A DNA stretch of 64,000 nucleotides, from positions 62,001 to 126,000 of the forward strand of contig NZ_JBOITM010000066.1 in NCBI RefSeq assembly GCF_050717535.1, written 5' to 3'. Origin of the DNA: Clostridium_AD sp050717535. GTDB lineage: Bacteria > Bacillota > Clostridia > Clostridiales > Clostridiaceae. Under the pieces are notes generated by a model. The model did not search any database. It was not told the origin of the DNA and was given only the letters and a program-made list of their open reading frames with translations. This document shows, one piece after another, positions 34,881 to 43,493 of the stretch. Positions within the stretch are counted from its first letter, which is position 1. Every line of letters begins with the position of its first letter. A program made the translations under genes and the position numbers.

Positions 34881-34922
34881 CTAAAAAAAATTACTATATA
34901 TTATTATATAGTAATTTTTTAG
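34881..34922. terminator. Terminator after the HAD phosphatase gene
   Basis: AAAAAATTACTATATA and its complement form a 16-bp AT-rich stem with a 4-base loop. T tracts occur on both strands. It ends the minus-strand HAD/cyclo-ligase transcript. Confidence 0.8.
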
Positions 34923-34956
34923 CAAATAAAAGGATATTAAATAGAAAAAACAAGAA

Positions 34957-35685
34957 TTATATTTCAATGTGTTCTGGCCTTAGTTTATAAACCACATCTT
35001 TTCTTTCTAGTATTATTTTAATTTTCTCTTTTAATTCATTATCGTCTAGAATTTTTAGTAGAAGTTCTTTAGTGGGGTTTATTACTGTAGGGTTACTAAT
35101 TAACTTTAACATGTTGTAATCACCGGAAGTATCTCCATAGGCATAACTTTGATCTAAATCAATATTGTATTTGAGAACAAAATTTTCTATAGCAGTTTTT
35201 TTACTATCACTATCCCACATAGGAATAATATCACCAGTATATATGTCATCCTTATCCAATAAATACTTTGTTCCTATATAATCATCAAATCCATATTTTA
35301 TTGACATTTCACGTACTAGTTCAATGGGACTACCTGATATGGTTATAATCATATGACCTTGATCTTTATGCCATTTAATTTTGTCACGGGTATAGGTATA
35401 AACTCTATCTCCCTTTTGCTTTATAATTTGGCTAGCAATAAACTCAATTTGACACTTATGAAGTCCAATTATTGCCTCACTATAAATATCAGCCATTTTA
35501 AGCAGGTAATTATCATAATTTCCTATTCGTTTATCCCATTTAACATAAAAAGGTTTTACTTCTTTGTACCACCTATCATTTTCTATCAGTTCGCTTTTGA
35601 TTAATTTTTTAAAAACCTCTGTTATTAAACCGTCTCTATAGAGAGTACCATCAATATCAAAGAAAGCAGCTATTTTTTTTCCCAA
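34957..35685 (-). CDS. HAD-superfamily (subfamily IB) phosphatase
   Basis: The HAD motifs are FFDIDGTL (nucleophile D10 and D12), ITISGSP (motif II), the lysine of SDSKKTAIENF (motif III), and YGDTSGDYNML (motif IV). Subfamily IB contains SerB-like phosphoserine phosphatases and related small-molecule phosphatases. The substrate here is uncertain. The start is taken as TTG at 35685 with GGAGG eight bases upstream; a GTG six codons earlier overlaps that site. About 242 residues. It lies downstream of the cyclo-ligase gene, on the same strand with a ~60-base gap. Confidence 0.85.
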   Translation of the reverse strand: MGKKIAAFFDIDGTLYRDGLITEVFKKLIKSELIENDRWYKEVKPFYVKWDKRIGNYDNYLLKMADIYSEAIIGLHKCQIEFIASQIIKQKGDRVYTYTRDKIKWHKDQGHMIITISGSPIELVREMSIKYGFDDYIGTKYLLDKDDIYTGDIIPMWDSDSKKTAIENFVLKYNIDLDQSYAYGDTSGDYNMLKLISNPTVINPTKELLLKILDDNELKEKIKIILERKDVVYKLRPEHIEI

Positions 35686-35748
35686 AGCGGTCACCTCCAA
35701 CACTAGTAATTTAATAGAGTATTTTGTAATTTTATAAATATAAAGACA

Positions 35749-36330
35749 TTACTTAGGAAATATTATTCTTTTTTCGGTGATTATAAAATCTAAAGGTACA
35801 TCATAAATACCTGTTGGGATCTCACTGATTATTTGATAGTCATAGGCTATACCTATAGCAGGAGTGGTTTCTAATTTTCCAGGTAGAAATCTATCATAAT
35901 AGCCTGCACCAAAGCCTATTCTGTTACAATGTTCATCAAATACTACACCGGGAACTATTATTAAATCTATATCTTTAATGTTAGCTTTTTTGAGTAACTC
36001 GTTTTTAGGTTCCATAATACCGAAAGAAGATTTAGTAAGGTCAGTAGTAAGATTATGTATTTCAAAAGGTATTATCTGTCTTGTCTCTTTTATGCAATAA
36101 GGTACAATTACTTTTTTACCATTATCTAAACACCATTTAGCAAGGTCATATGTACTTACTTCACTTTTAAAACTTAAGTATAACATTATATTTTTGCTGT
36201 TTATAAATTCCGGTAATTCAATAATCGTTTCTACAATTCTATTGCTAAAAGCACTTACATTCTCCATCTTCATGCTTTTTCTTTGAAGTAGCATAGTTTT
36301 CCTTAAATCATCCTTAAGATTAGTTTCCAT
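35749..36330 (-). CDS. 5-formyltetrahydrofolate cyclo-ligase
   Basis: The 193-residue protein has the cyclo-ligase motifs LRKTMLLQRKSM near the start, VPYCIKETRQIIPFEI, IIVPGVVFDEHCNRIGFGAGYYDRFL (the ATP and metal loop), and GIAYDYQII. It converts 5-formyl-THF with ATP to 5,10-methenyl-THF, restoring the one-carbon pool. GGAGGGGG precedes the ATG. It heads a short minus-strand transcript with the HAD gene. Confidence 0.94.
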   Translation of the reverse strand: METNLKDDLRKTMLLQRKSMKMENVSAFSNRIVETIIELPEFINSKNIMLYLSFKSEVSTYDLAKWCLDNGKKVIVPYCIKETRQIIPFEIHNLTTDLTKSSFGIMEPKNELLKKANIKDIDLIIVPGVVFDEHCNRIGFGAGYYDRFLPGKLETTPAIGIAYDYQIISEIPTGIYDVPLDFIITEKRIIFPK

Positions 36331-36489
36331 AAATACCCCCTCCCTAGCGATTATTAAAGTATTATAAATATAGTAAGTTATTTTGACAAAATATTTATAT
36401 TAAATAAAATTTATGTAATTATAACATATGTTTTTCATATATGCAATTTATAGAAGTTTTTACAAGTGGTCATTTATATAAAAAAATTT

Positions 36490-36592
36490 AAAACATAACA
36501 TGGTGGTAAAATATTATATGAAAAAGAAGGGCGAAGTGGAATGGTTATTCTGAATTTTATGTATATCAGGAGGGTTTGGTATGTATTCAAAT
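36490..36592 (+). other. Possible small transcript with two micro-ORFs
   Basis: In the 314-base gap between the cyclo-ligase and oppA genes, the plus strand carries an 11-codon frame (ATG 36518, MKKKGEVEWLF) and an 8-codon frame starting ATG 36582 (MYSNKSS). The second has a strong AGGAGGG seven bases upstream. A weak TTTACA/AAAAAT pair lies near 36455-36490 and the hairpin at 36593 follows. This could be a small RNA, a peptide leader or the remains of a lost gene. I cannot choose between them. Confidence 0.35.
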
Positions 36593-36628
36593 AAAAGCTC
36601 ATAACATTCTAATGTTATGAGCTTTTAT
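36593..36628. terminator. Terminator of the opp operon
   Basis: AAAAGCTCATAACATT and its complement enclose three bases, with T-rich tails on both strands. It begins 18 bases past the oppA stop codon on the minus strand. Confidence 0.88.
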
Positions 36629-36645
36629 TATTTTACTAAGTTATA

Positions 36646-38346
36646 TTATTTTGCAGCAGTTACGGAAGCACCTTGGAACCATGTCATTCCTAAGGATGAG
36701 GTACGAACTCCCATAATAGTTGGCTTTGTAACTATTGTATTTGTATATGCATAAATAGGAATTACAACATCATCACTCATAATAATGTCTTCTGCTTCGT
36801 GTAGCATTGTCATTCTCTTAGCTGGATCTAATTCTTTTTTAGCAGCTAAAATTTTAGCATCATATACTGGATTGCTGTATCCTGGGTCGTTATTTCCTGA
36901 ACTTGTTGTAAGTAAATCAAGGAATGTCATAGGGTCTGTATAGTCTGCTAGCCATCCATCTCTTGCAAGAGTATATTGTTTATCATTTCTTGTTGTTAAG
37001 AATACTTTCCATTCTTGATTCTTAAGTTCTATATCTATTCCAAGGTTTGTCTTCCACATATCTTGAACTGCAGCAGCGATATTTTGGTGTCCTGCACCTG
37101 TGTTATAAAGAAAGGTTAGTTTAGGGAAGTCTTTTCCGCCTGGATAACCTGCTTCAGCTAGTAATGCTTTAGCTTTAGTTATATCTCCCTGCGCTGGGTA
37201 GTATTCTTTACTTGCAAAATCCTTACCATCTGGTTCTATAATACCTTTTGGAACAAAGGATGTTGCAGGAGTTTGACCACCTTTACTAACATTTTCAACT
37301 ATGTCTTTTCTGTTGATAGCAAGTGATAATGCTTTTCTTACTTTAGGGTTTTGTATAGCCTTAGCAGCTACTGGGTTTAGCTTAACAGCTTCAGGGGTAA
37401 GATTCGCTACATAATAGTAAGTTCCTAAATTAGGAGTAATTTTACAAAGACCCTCTTTTACAAGACCAGGAATTTCTGATTGTGGTGGTGTAGTAATCAT
37501 GTCCATTTGATCTGCTTTAAATGCTGAAAGTGCTGCAGTTGCATCTTCTAGCATTTTATAGTTAAGAGTAGTAAGTTTGATATTACTAGCATTCCAATAT
37601 TTGTCGTTTTTCACAAAGGTCATTACATCTTTAGGTAACCATTCTTTCATTTTGAATGCACCATTAGTAATATAAGTTTCAGGTTTAGTTGCCCAGGCAG
37701 TATCAGTATTTGCTACATCTTTTCTCACTGGCATATAGGTTTGGAAAGCCAGAAGTGAAAGGAAGTAACCAGTTGGGTTTTCAAGAGTAACTACAAGAGT
37801 TGAATCATCTGTTGCCTTAACTCCAACTTCATCAATTGTTGCAGATTTAACACCAGCAGTTTTCTTGTCAGCCGCAAGCCCACTTTCATTATAACCTTGC
37901 CCATTTTTCAAGTAAAACATTTGGTAAGAATATTCAGAAGCAGTGGCTGGATTTAAAACTCTTTTCCATGCATATTCGAAATCACCAGCTACAACTGGTT
38001 TACCATCTGACCAGACAGCACCTGCTCTAATGTGGAAAGTATAAATCAAACCATCTTTTGACATTTCATACTTATCGGCCATACCTGGAATTGGTGCATC
38101 GTTGTTATCTAATGCCATTAAACCTTCGAAAGCATTCCCGATAACTGTTCCACTATCAACAGCAGTACTTAATGCTGGATCAATAGTCTTAGGTTCTGCA
38201 CCTAAATTGAAAGTTATTACTTGTGGTACAGCAGTAGCACTAGGAGCAGTTTCTGGTGTAGTAGCATTTTTGCCACAGCCTGATAGTAATGAAGCACTTA
38301 AAGCTACTGTAAGCAAAATTGCACTTATCTTTGCTGATTTCTTCAT
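36646..38346 (-). CDS. oppA: Oligopeptide ABC transporter, substrate-binding lipoprotein
   Basis: The 566-residue protein begins with a lipoprotein signal (LLTVALSASLLSGC, lipidated C24) and a Thr/Ala/Pro linker. The family 5 solute-binding fold has NLGAEPKTIDPALSTAVDSG and AYTFHIR-like GLIYTFHIRAGAVWSDGKPV, followed by FEYAWKRVLNPA. It binds peptides at the outer face of the membrane. It is the last gene of the opp operon, 102 bases after oppF. A small hairpin lies in that gap, which may adjust its mRNA level relative to the transporter genes. Confidence 0.93.
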   Translation of the reverse strand: MKKSAKISAILLTVALSASLLSGCGKNATTPETAPSATAVPQVITFNLGAEPKTIDPALSTAVDSGTVIGNAFEGLMALDNNDAPIPGMADKYEMSKDGLIYTFHIRAGAVWSDGKPVVAGDFEYAWKRVLNPATASEYSYQMFYLKNGQGYNESGLAADKKTAGVKSATIDEVGVKATDDSTLVVTLENPTGYFLSLLAFQTYMPVRKDVANTDTAWATKPETYITNGAFKMKEWLPKDVMTFVKNDKYWNASNIKLTTLNYKMLEDATAALSAFKADQMDMITTPPQSEIPGLVKEGLCKITPNLGTYYYVANLTPEAVKLNPVAAKAIQNPKVRKALSLAINRKDIVENVSKGGQTPATSFVPKGIIEPDGKDFASKEYYPAQGDITKAKALLAEAGYPGGKDFPKLTFLYNTGAGHQNIAAAVQDMWKTNLGIDIELKNQEWKVFLTTRNDKQYTLARDGWLADYTDPMTFLDLLTTSSGNNDPGYSNPVYDAKILAAKKELDPAKRMTMLHEAEDIIMSDDVVIPIYAYTNTIVTKPTIMGVRTSSLGMTWFQGASVTAAK

Positions 38347-38386
38347 TTTTAATATTCCCCCTCTATTATATAAAAATATATATATA

Positions 38387-38407
38387 TTCGGTGCAGAGCA
38401 TCGAATT
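38387..38407 (-). other. Hairpin between oppF and oppA
   Basis: ATTCGGTGC and GCATCGAAT pair across a 3-base loop with one mismatch. No T tract follows. Such intercistronic hairpins often protect upstream or downstream mRNA and shift expression between a binding protein and its transporter. Confidence 0.5.
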
Positions 38408-38448
38408 ATATTCAGTAATATATGGGTTAGACAAGATTTTTATACCAT

Positions 38449-39426
38449 TTAAAATAAATGACAAGCCACAAAGTGGTCTGCTGCTAAATTCTTAAGCTCT
38501 GGATCTACCTCTGAACATATTTTCATAGCATATTGACATCTACCTTTAAATCTACATCCAGGTGGAGGATCTATAGGGGATGGTATTTCTCCTTCAAGCA
38601 TAATTCTCTTTCTTAGTGCGGCTTCTTCAGGATCAGGTATTGGAATAGCTGAAAGTAAGGCCGCCGTATATGGATGCATTGGATGCCAGTATACCTCATC
38701 GCTATTGCCTATTTCTACCATTTTTCCTAAATACATAACTCCAATTCTATTGGATATATGCTTAACCATTGATAAATCATGAGCTATAAAAAGATAAGTG
38801 AGTCCCATATTTTCTTGTAATTCTTCAAGCATATTTATAACTTGTGCTTGTATGGAAACATCTAATGCAGATATAGGTTCGTCACAGATTATAAATTCTG
38901 GTTGTACAGCAAGGGATCTAGCTATACCAATTCTTTGTCTTTGACCACCAGAAAATTCATGTGGATACCTGCTAGAATGTTCACTGTTGAGTCCTACGGT
39001 TGTGAGTAAACTTTGAATCCTTGCCATTCGTTCCTTCCCTTTATAAACACCATGAATGTCAATTGATTCTCCGACTATATCACCAACGGTCATCCTCGAA
39101 TTTAATGAAGCATAGGGGTCTTGAAATATCATTTGTATTTTTTTCCTATAAGCAAGCATTTGCTTTGGACTTAACCCTGATAAATCATGTCCATCGTATA
39201 TTATTTCACCACCAGTGGGTTCATATAATTTTATTATTGTTCTTCCACAGGTGGTTTTACCACAACCTGATTCTCCTACTAGTCCTAAAGTCTCACCTTT
39301 ATTTATTGTAAAAGAAATTCCATCTACTGCTTTTACATAACTGTGATTTGGGGTAAACAAACCTTTCTTTACTGGAAAATACTTTTTCAAATCTTTAATT
39401 TCAACTAGTACATTTTCATTATTCAT
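38449..39426 (-). CDS. oppF: Oligopeptide ABC transporter, ATP-binding protein OppF
   Basis: The 325-residue ATPase has Walker A GESGCGKTT, the signature FSGGQRQRIGIARSLA, Walker B FIICDEPISALD and the switch histidine in FIAHDLSMV. The C-terminal oligopeptide extension (PGCRFKGRCQYAMKICSEVDPEL) carries the cysteines that bind an Fe-S cluster in relatives. The opening KDLKKYFPVKKGLF is typical of OppF/DppF. The ATG overlaps the oppD stop codon in TAATG, implying coupled translation. Confidence 0.94.
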   Translation of the reverse strand: MNNENVLVEIKDLKKYFPVKKGLFTPNHSYVKAVDGISFTINKGETLGLVGESGCGKTTCGRTIIKLYEPTGGEIIYDGHDLSGLSPKQMLAYRKKIQMIFQDPYASLNSRMTVGDIVGESIDIHGVYKGKERMARIQSLLTTVGLNSEHSSRYPHEFSGGQRQRIGIARSLAVQPEFIICDEPISALDVSIQAQVINMLEELQENMGLTYLFIAHDLSMVKHISNRIGVMYLGKMVEIGNSDEVYWHPMHPYTAALLSAIPIPDPEEAALRKRIMLEGEIPSPIDPPPGCRFKGRCQYAMKICSEVDPELKNLAADHFVACHLF

Positions 39427-40436
39427 TATAAACTCCCCCTTCCAACAGGTGCTTTTATCTTAGGTGCATTAGGGTGATTTAGAAAGCAAGCTGCATTATG
39501 CTCAGGGCTAATTTGATATAATGGTGGTCTTTGCTGTTCACAAATTCTCATAGCATAATCACACCTAGGTGCAAATGGACATCCTACGGGTGGTTTTAAC
39601 AAATCCGGTGGTTGTCCATCTATTGGTTTAAGCTTTTCACGTGTGGTACTTTTATGATTCGGAATACTGTTTAAAAGTCCCCAAGTGTAAGGGTGTCTTG
39701 GATTGTAAAATAAGTCCTTAGTTGAAGCTGTTTCGACAATTAATCCACCATACATAACATTTATTCTGGCACAAACATCTGCAACCACACCTAAATCATG
39801 TGTTATAAGAATAATTGAAGTGTTTAATTTTTCTTTAATGTCCTTCATAAGCTCTAAAATTTGTGCTTGTATTGTAACATCTAGGGCTGTAGTAGGCTCA
39901 TCTGCAATTAGAAGTTTTGGATCACAACATAAGGCCATGGCAATCATTGCACGTTGTCTCATACCTCCAGAAAATTCATGAGGGTATTGTTTCATTCTCT
40001 TTTCAGGACTTGGAATCCCAACTAAGGAAAGCATTTGAACTGACTTTGCAAAAGCCTCTTTCTTGGTTAATCCTCTATGTTTAAGTAATGGTTCCATTAT
40101 TTGATTGCCTACAGTAAATACTGGATTTAGGGAAGTAAGGGGATCTTGAAATATCATTCCAATTTCATTTCCTCTTATTTTTTCCATGTCTTTCTCAGAT
40201 ACCTTTATAAGGTCTTCTCCCTGAAATATGATTTCACCGTTTATTATTTTTCCTGTATCAGTAAGTAGTCTCATAAGCGACATCATAGTAACACTTTTTC
40301 CACTCCCAGATTCTCCAACTATTCCAAGAGCTTCACCTTTGTTAAGGTAAAAGGATACACCTCCTACAGCTTTCACTTCCCCTACATGTGTAAAAAAGGA
40401 TGTTTTTAAATTATTTATTTCAAGTAATCTTTCCAT
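39426..40436 (-). CDS. oppD: Oligopeptide ABC transporter, ATP-binding protein OppD
   Basis: The 336-residue ATPase has Walker A GESGSGKSVT, the Q-loop MIFQDPLTSLNPV, the signature FSGGMRQRAMIAMAL, Walker B LLIADEPTTALDV and ITHDLGVVAD. Its C-terminal cysteine-containing extension (PVGCPFAPRCDYAMRICEQQRPPL) is typical of the Opp/Dpp group. It forms the heterodimeric motor with OppF. It is separated from oppC by 15 bases and overlaps oppF. Confidence 0.94.
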   Translation of the reverse strand: MERLLEINNLKTSFFTHVGEVKAVGGVSFYLNKGEALGIVGESGSGKSVTMMSLMRLLTDTGKIINGEIIFQGEDLIKVSEKDMEKIRGNEIGMIFQDPLTSLNPVFTVGNQIMEPLLKHRGLTKKEAFAKSVQMLSLVGIPSPEKRMKQYPHEFSGGMRQRAMIAMALCCDPKLLIADEPTTALDVTIQAQILELMKDIKEKLNTSIILITHDLGVVADVCARINVMYGGLIVETASTKDLFYNPRHPYTWGLLNSIPNHKSTTREKLKPIDGQPPDLLKPPVGCPFAPRCDYAMRICEQQRPPLYQISPEHNAACFLNHPNAPKIKAPVGRGSL

Positions 40437-40451
40437 AATTTTTCCCCCTAA

Positions 40452-41390
40452 CTATTTTCTCATCTTCGGGTCTAGAGCATCTCTTAAGCCATCGCCAAGG
40501 AAATTAAACGCAAGTATTGTAATACAAATTGCCATGGCAGGAAAAAATAACTGCAATGGGAAAAGCTGATATCCGTCTAATGCTTCAGAAGCAAGACTTC
40601 CCCAGGATGCTTTAGGTGCAGAAATTCCAAGGCCTATAAAACTAAGGAAAGCTTCTGTAAAAATAGCACTTGGCACAGACATTGTCATTGTTACTATTAT
40701 TGGTCCCATACTATTTGGAATAAGATGTTTTAGTATTATTCTCATGCTAGAAGCACCTGAAATCTTTGCAGCAAGTACAAATTCTTGTTCCTTTAGGGTA
40801 ATGATTTGTGACCTTACAATTCTTGCCATTACTACCCAAAAGGATATTGCCATTGCAATTATAATACTTGACATACCACCATCTTTAGCAGGCACATCTG
40901 GTTTATTAAGGATAACCATTAAGAGAATAACATAAATCATGCTGGGAACTGACCAAATTACGTCAACAATTCTCATCATTACATTATCAACATTACCACC
41001 TGCATATCCTGAAATACTGCCATATAAAATTCCTATAACAAGATTTAATATACTTACTATATAAGCAACAGTAAGTGAAATTCTTGCACCATATAATATT
41101 CTAACAAATTCATCTCTACCGAATTTATCAGTACCAAACCAATGGGCGGCACTAGGGTTTTGGTTTGCCAATTTAAAATTTTGAGAATAATAGTTATATT
41201 TTGATAGCATTGGCACAACAATAGCTGCTATAGTTATGAATATAACGAAAAATAATCCTCCCATTGCAAGTTTATTTTCTTTTAACCTTCTCCATGCATC
41301 CTGAAAATAAGTTTCGCTTGGTCTGACTATTTCATTTAATTTTTTCTTGTCCTTTGGTATTCTTTCAAATAACTCATCATTTATTTCCAT
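40452..41390 (-). CDS. oppC: Oligopeptide ABC transporter, permease OppC
   Basis: The 312-residue protein has an N-terminal cytoplasmic stretch with YFQDAWRRLKENKLAMGGL, the OppC-N domain. Six hydrophobic segments follow, with the periplasm-facing block HWFGTDKFGRDEFVRILYGARISL and the EAA loop EQEFVLAAKISGASSMRIILKHLIPNS. It pairs with OppB. It lies 18 bases after oppB and 15 before oppD. The N-terminal and FGTDxxGRD blocks are diagnostic. Confidence 0.94.
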   Translation of the reverse strand: MEINDELFERIPKDKKKLNEIVRPSETYFQDAWRRLKENKLAMGGLFFVIFITIAAIVVPMLSKYNYYSQNFKLANQNPSAAHWFGTDKFGRDEFVRILYGARISLTVAYIVSILNLVIGILYGSISGYAGGNVDNVMMRIVDVIWSVPSMIYVILLMVILNKPDVPAKDGGMSSIIIAMAISFWVVMARIVRSQIITLKEQEFVLAAKISGASSMRIILKHLIPNSMGPIIVTMTMSVPSAIFTEAFLSFIGLGISAPKASWGSLASEALDGYQLFPLQLFFPAMAICITILAFNFLGDGLRDALDPKMRK

Positions 41391-41408
41391 ATTTAGGCCC
41401 CCCCCATG

Positions 41409-42329
41409 TTATGCTTCAATTTTTATTCTTGGGTCAATTACTGCATATAATATATCAACTATAAAATTTGCAATTATTAAGAATGAAGCATCTAAGACTA
41501 CAAAACCTAATAACACCGTATAATCTCTGTTGCCTATACTTTGAATGAATTCGCGACCCATGCCTGGAATTCCAAACAAGCCTTCAATTACAAAGCTACC
41601 AGTTAAAACAGCAGCAAGCAGTGGTCCGATGTAAGTTATAATAGGGATTAGTGAGTTTCTTAAAGCATGTTTATATATAACTACATTTCTAGAAAGTCCC
41701 TTAGCTCTTGCAACTCGAATGTAATCTTGTCTTACAACATCAAGTAAAGCTGACCTTCCAAGCCTTGCAACAAAGGCCATGGCAGATGCTCCAAGAGCAA
41801 TGGCCGGAAGAACATAATCCTTTGCTGATTTAAGGCCAATGGCATTAAATATACGAAGTTTTACTGCAAATACATAAATCAGAAGTGTTGCAACTACAAA
41901 ACTTGGCACCGTAATGCCAATTGTTGCAATAAACATACACAATTTATCTTGCCATTTACCTTGATGAAGGGCCGCAACTATTCCCATGTATACACCTAAT
42001 ATCATGGCAAAAGTCATAGAGACTACTCCTAATCTAGCAGAAACGGGAAGGGAATAGGATATAATTCCATTAACTGTTCTTCCTTCATTTTTAATTGAAG
42101 GACCTAGGTCACCATGAGAAAGGTTTGCTAAGTAAATAGTATATTGCTTAAATACAGGTTTATCCAAACCAAATTTCTTGTTCAAATTAGCTAAAACTTG
42201 TGGAGATAGCTTTTTTTCACTAGAAAATGGTCCGCCAGGCATTAATCTCATTAAGAAAAAAGTTATTGTAATAACTACGAAGAGTGTAATCAAAGTTGAA
42301 AATAGTCTTTTAACAATAAAATTTAACAT
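41409..42329 (-). CDS. oppB: Oligopeptide ABC transporter, permease OppB
   Basis: The 306-residue protein opens MLNFIVKRLFSTLITLFVV and has six hydrophobic segments. The GGPF motif is typical of OppB (LMRLMPGGPFSSEKKLS), and the EAA loop is QDYIRVARAKGLSRNVVIYKHALRNSLIP. It is the first gene of the operon. A consensus promoter lies about 100 bases upstream (42430-42458, minus strand), and two direct repeats beyond it may bind a regulator. Confidence 0.94.
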   Translation of the reverse strand: MLNFIVKRLFSTLITLFVVITITFFLMRLMPGGPFSSEKKLSPQVLANLNKKFGLDKPVFKQYTIYLANLSHGDLGPSIKNEGRTVNGIISYSLPVSARLGVVSMTFAMILGVYMGIVAALHQGKWQDKLCMFIATIGITVPSFVVATLLIYVFAVKLRIFNAIGLKSAKDYVLPAIALGASAMAFVARLGRSALLDVVRQDYIRVARAKGLSRNVVIYKHALRNSLIPIITYIGPLLAAVLTGSFVIEGLFGIPGMGREFIQSIGNRDYTVLLGFVVLDASFLIIANFIVDILYAVIDPRIKIEA

Positions 42330-42429
42330 CTTTTAACCCCTTTCATTTTAAAGTATGGTCTTGTCCAATTATTGAAATTTTAGAAATGGTTTATTATTGA
42401 ATTTATACAAATATATGTTTTATATTGAA

Positions 42430-42458
42430 ATATTAGCATAAAAATTTATCCTTGTCAA
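42430..42458 (-). promoter_or_regulatory. Consensus sigma-A promoter of the opp operon
   Basis: On the minus strand TTGACA (42458-42453) and TAATAT (42435-42430) are separated by 17 bases. Transcription would start near 42423, leaving a leader of about 94 bases before oppB. Confidence 0.85.
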
Positions 42459-42480
42459 ACCAGTAATATAGTCATCTTAA

Positions 42481-42528
42481 TTGATTTTCGACTTTATTAA
42501 AAAATTTATTTTGATTTCGACTTTATTA
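42481..42528. repeat. Direct repeats upstream of the opp promoter
   Basis: TTGATTTTCGACTTTATTA (42481-42499) and TTGATTTCGACTTTATTA (42511-42528) start 30 bases apart, about three helix turns, and lie ~25-75 bases upstream of the opp -35 box. This is a candidate binding site for an unidentified regulator. The 511-base gap 42330-42840 holds this, the opp promoter and the first CodY-box promoter; I see nothing else in it. Confidence 0.6.
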
Positions 42529-42668
42529 GACATAAATAATTAATTTTAAATTGATTATTTTATAAATAGATTTGTAGAAAAAAGAAATATAAACACAATT
42601 ATAAAGAGTAATGCAAACTTTTATTATTGAACTTGAAATCTTAAATTCGACAAAGTCATGGATGAAAT

Positions 42669-42725
42669 TACACAATACTTGCAATTTTCTGAAAAGCTTG
42701 ATATTATAATTATAAATAAATTATA
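42669..42725 (+). promoter_or_regulatory. CodY-box promoter, copy 1 (drives the orphan small peptide)
   Basis: TTGCAA (42680-42685) and TATTAT are separated by 17 bases. The spacer contains AATTTTCTGAAAAGC (42683-42697), which matches 13 of 15 positions of the CodY box AATTTTCWGAAAATT. CodY binding there would block RNA polymerase. The whole ~55-base segment is repeated at 43372-43428. Confidence 0.8.
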
Positions 42726-42840
42726 AAAAGTATTATACATAGTAAGTTTTAAATGAACTTTTTATAAAAAAGTTCTAATTTAATAAGGTTGTAAACCATA
42801 AATTTTTTATAAAAACTAAAGATGGTCAGGAGGAATAAAT

Positions 42841-42939
42841 ATGAGCGGTCAAGCATTAGGTTTTATGCTTACTATGTGGAGTGTAATAATAGTTTCAGCA
42901 ATAGTGAGTTTGAGAAAGGTATTAAGAATGAGTAAGTGA
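42841..42939 (+). CDS. Orphan 32-residue MetS-like transporter small subunit
   Basis: The frame starts MSGQALGFML, is hydrophobic through residue ~24, and ends in a basic tail (LRKVLRMSK): a single membrane helix. AGGAGG lies seven bases before the ATG. It closely resembles the peptide encoded at 45177-45272 directly after the NSS transporter gene. The likely family is the small subunit of methionine/alanine NSS-type importers (MetS of Corynebacterium). It has its own CodY-box promoter and its own terminator, but no transporter gene. It may assist the transporter downstream or be left over from a duplicated operon. Confidence 0.8.
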   Translation: MSGQALGFMLTMWSVIIVSAIVSLRKVLRMSK

Positions 42940-43016
42940 AGTGATAGAAATTGAGAATATATTAAATGGAGATCAAAGAGCATATTAGCATTTAGTGAAT
43001 GTAATGTTTTTCAAAA

Positions 43017-43049
43017 GTAGGTACAGAATATTAATTCTGTACCTTTGTT
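43017..43049 (+). terminator. Terminator after the orphan small peptide gene
   Basis: AGGTACAGAAT and ATTCTGTACCT pair across a short loop and are followed by TTGTTT. It makes the upstream peptide a one-gene transcript. The rest of the 553-base gap 42940-43493 is AT-rich, with only the second CodY-box promoter recognisable. Confidence 0.8.
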
Positions 43050-43371
43050 TAGTGGGTTAATAAAAAATCACATAATACGAAGGTTATGTAAAGATATAAA
43101 TTTTTACGTGTTCTATTTTGAGTTAAATAGGAATATATATATAAAAGTGACTGCAATTTGTTAAAAAAATATCATTAATTAAAAGTATTTTCTTATTTTC
43201 TTAGAATCTTGCTTATTTATTGAGAAAACTATTTTATGATTTTTCTATATAATAGCTAAAATATACTTGTATAATGTTGATTTATATAGGAATATTTTTT
43301 TAAAATTCCAAACTACATATTTGTTAATGTGGGTTGTGTTTATAAATGAAAAAATAAAATGAAAAAAATTT

Positions 43372-43428
43372 AACAACACTTGCAATTTTCTGAAAAATTT
43401 GATAATATATTAATAATTTATAAATGAA
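43372..43428 (+). promoter_or_regulatory. CodY-box promoter, copy 2 (drives the NSS transporter)
   Basis: TTGCAA (43380-43385) and TAATAT (43403-43408) have 17-base spacing. AATTTTCTGAAAAAT (43384-43398) matches 14 of 15 CodY-box positions and overlaps the -35 box and spacer. GTP and branched-chain amino acids would therefore repress the transporter when nutrients are plentiful. Confidence 0.85.
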
Positions 43429-43493
43429 TGATATGTTAATAATTTATAAATTATTAACACGGCATTGATAAATACACAAGGGGAGGTTTAATT

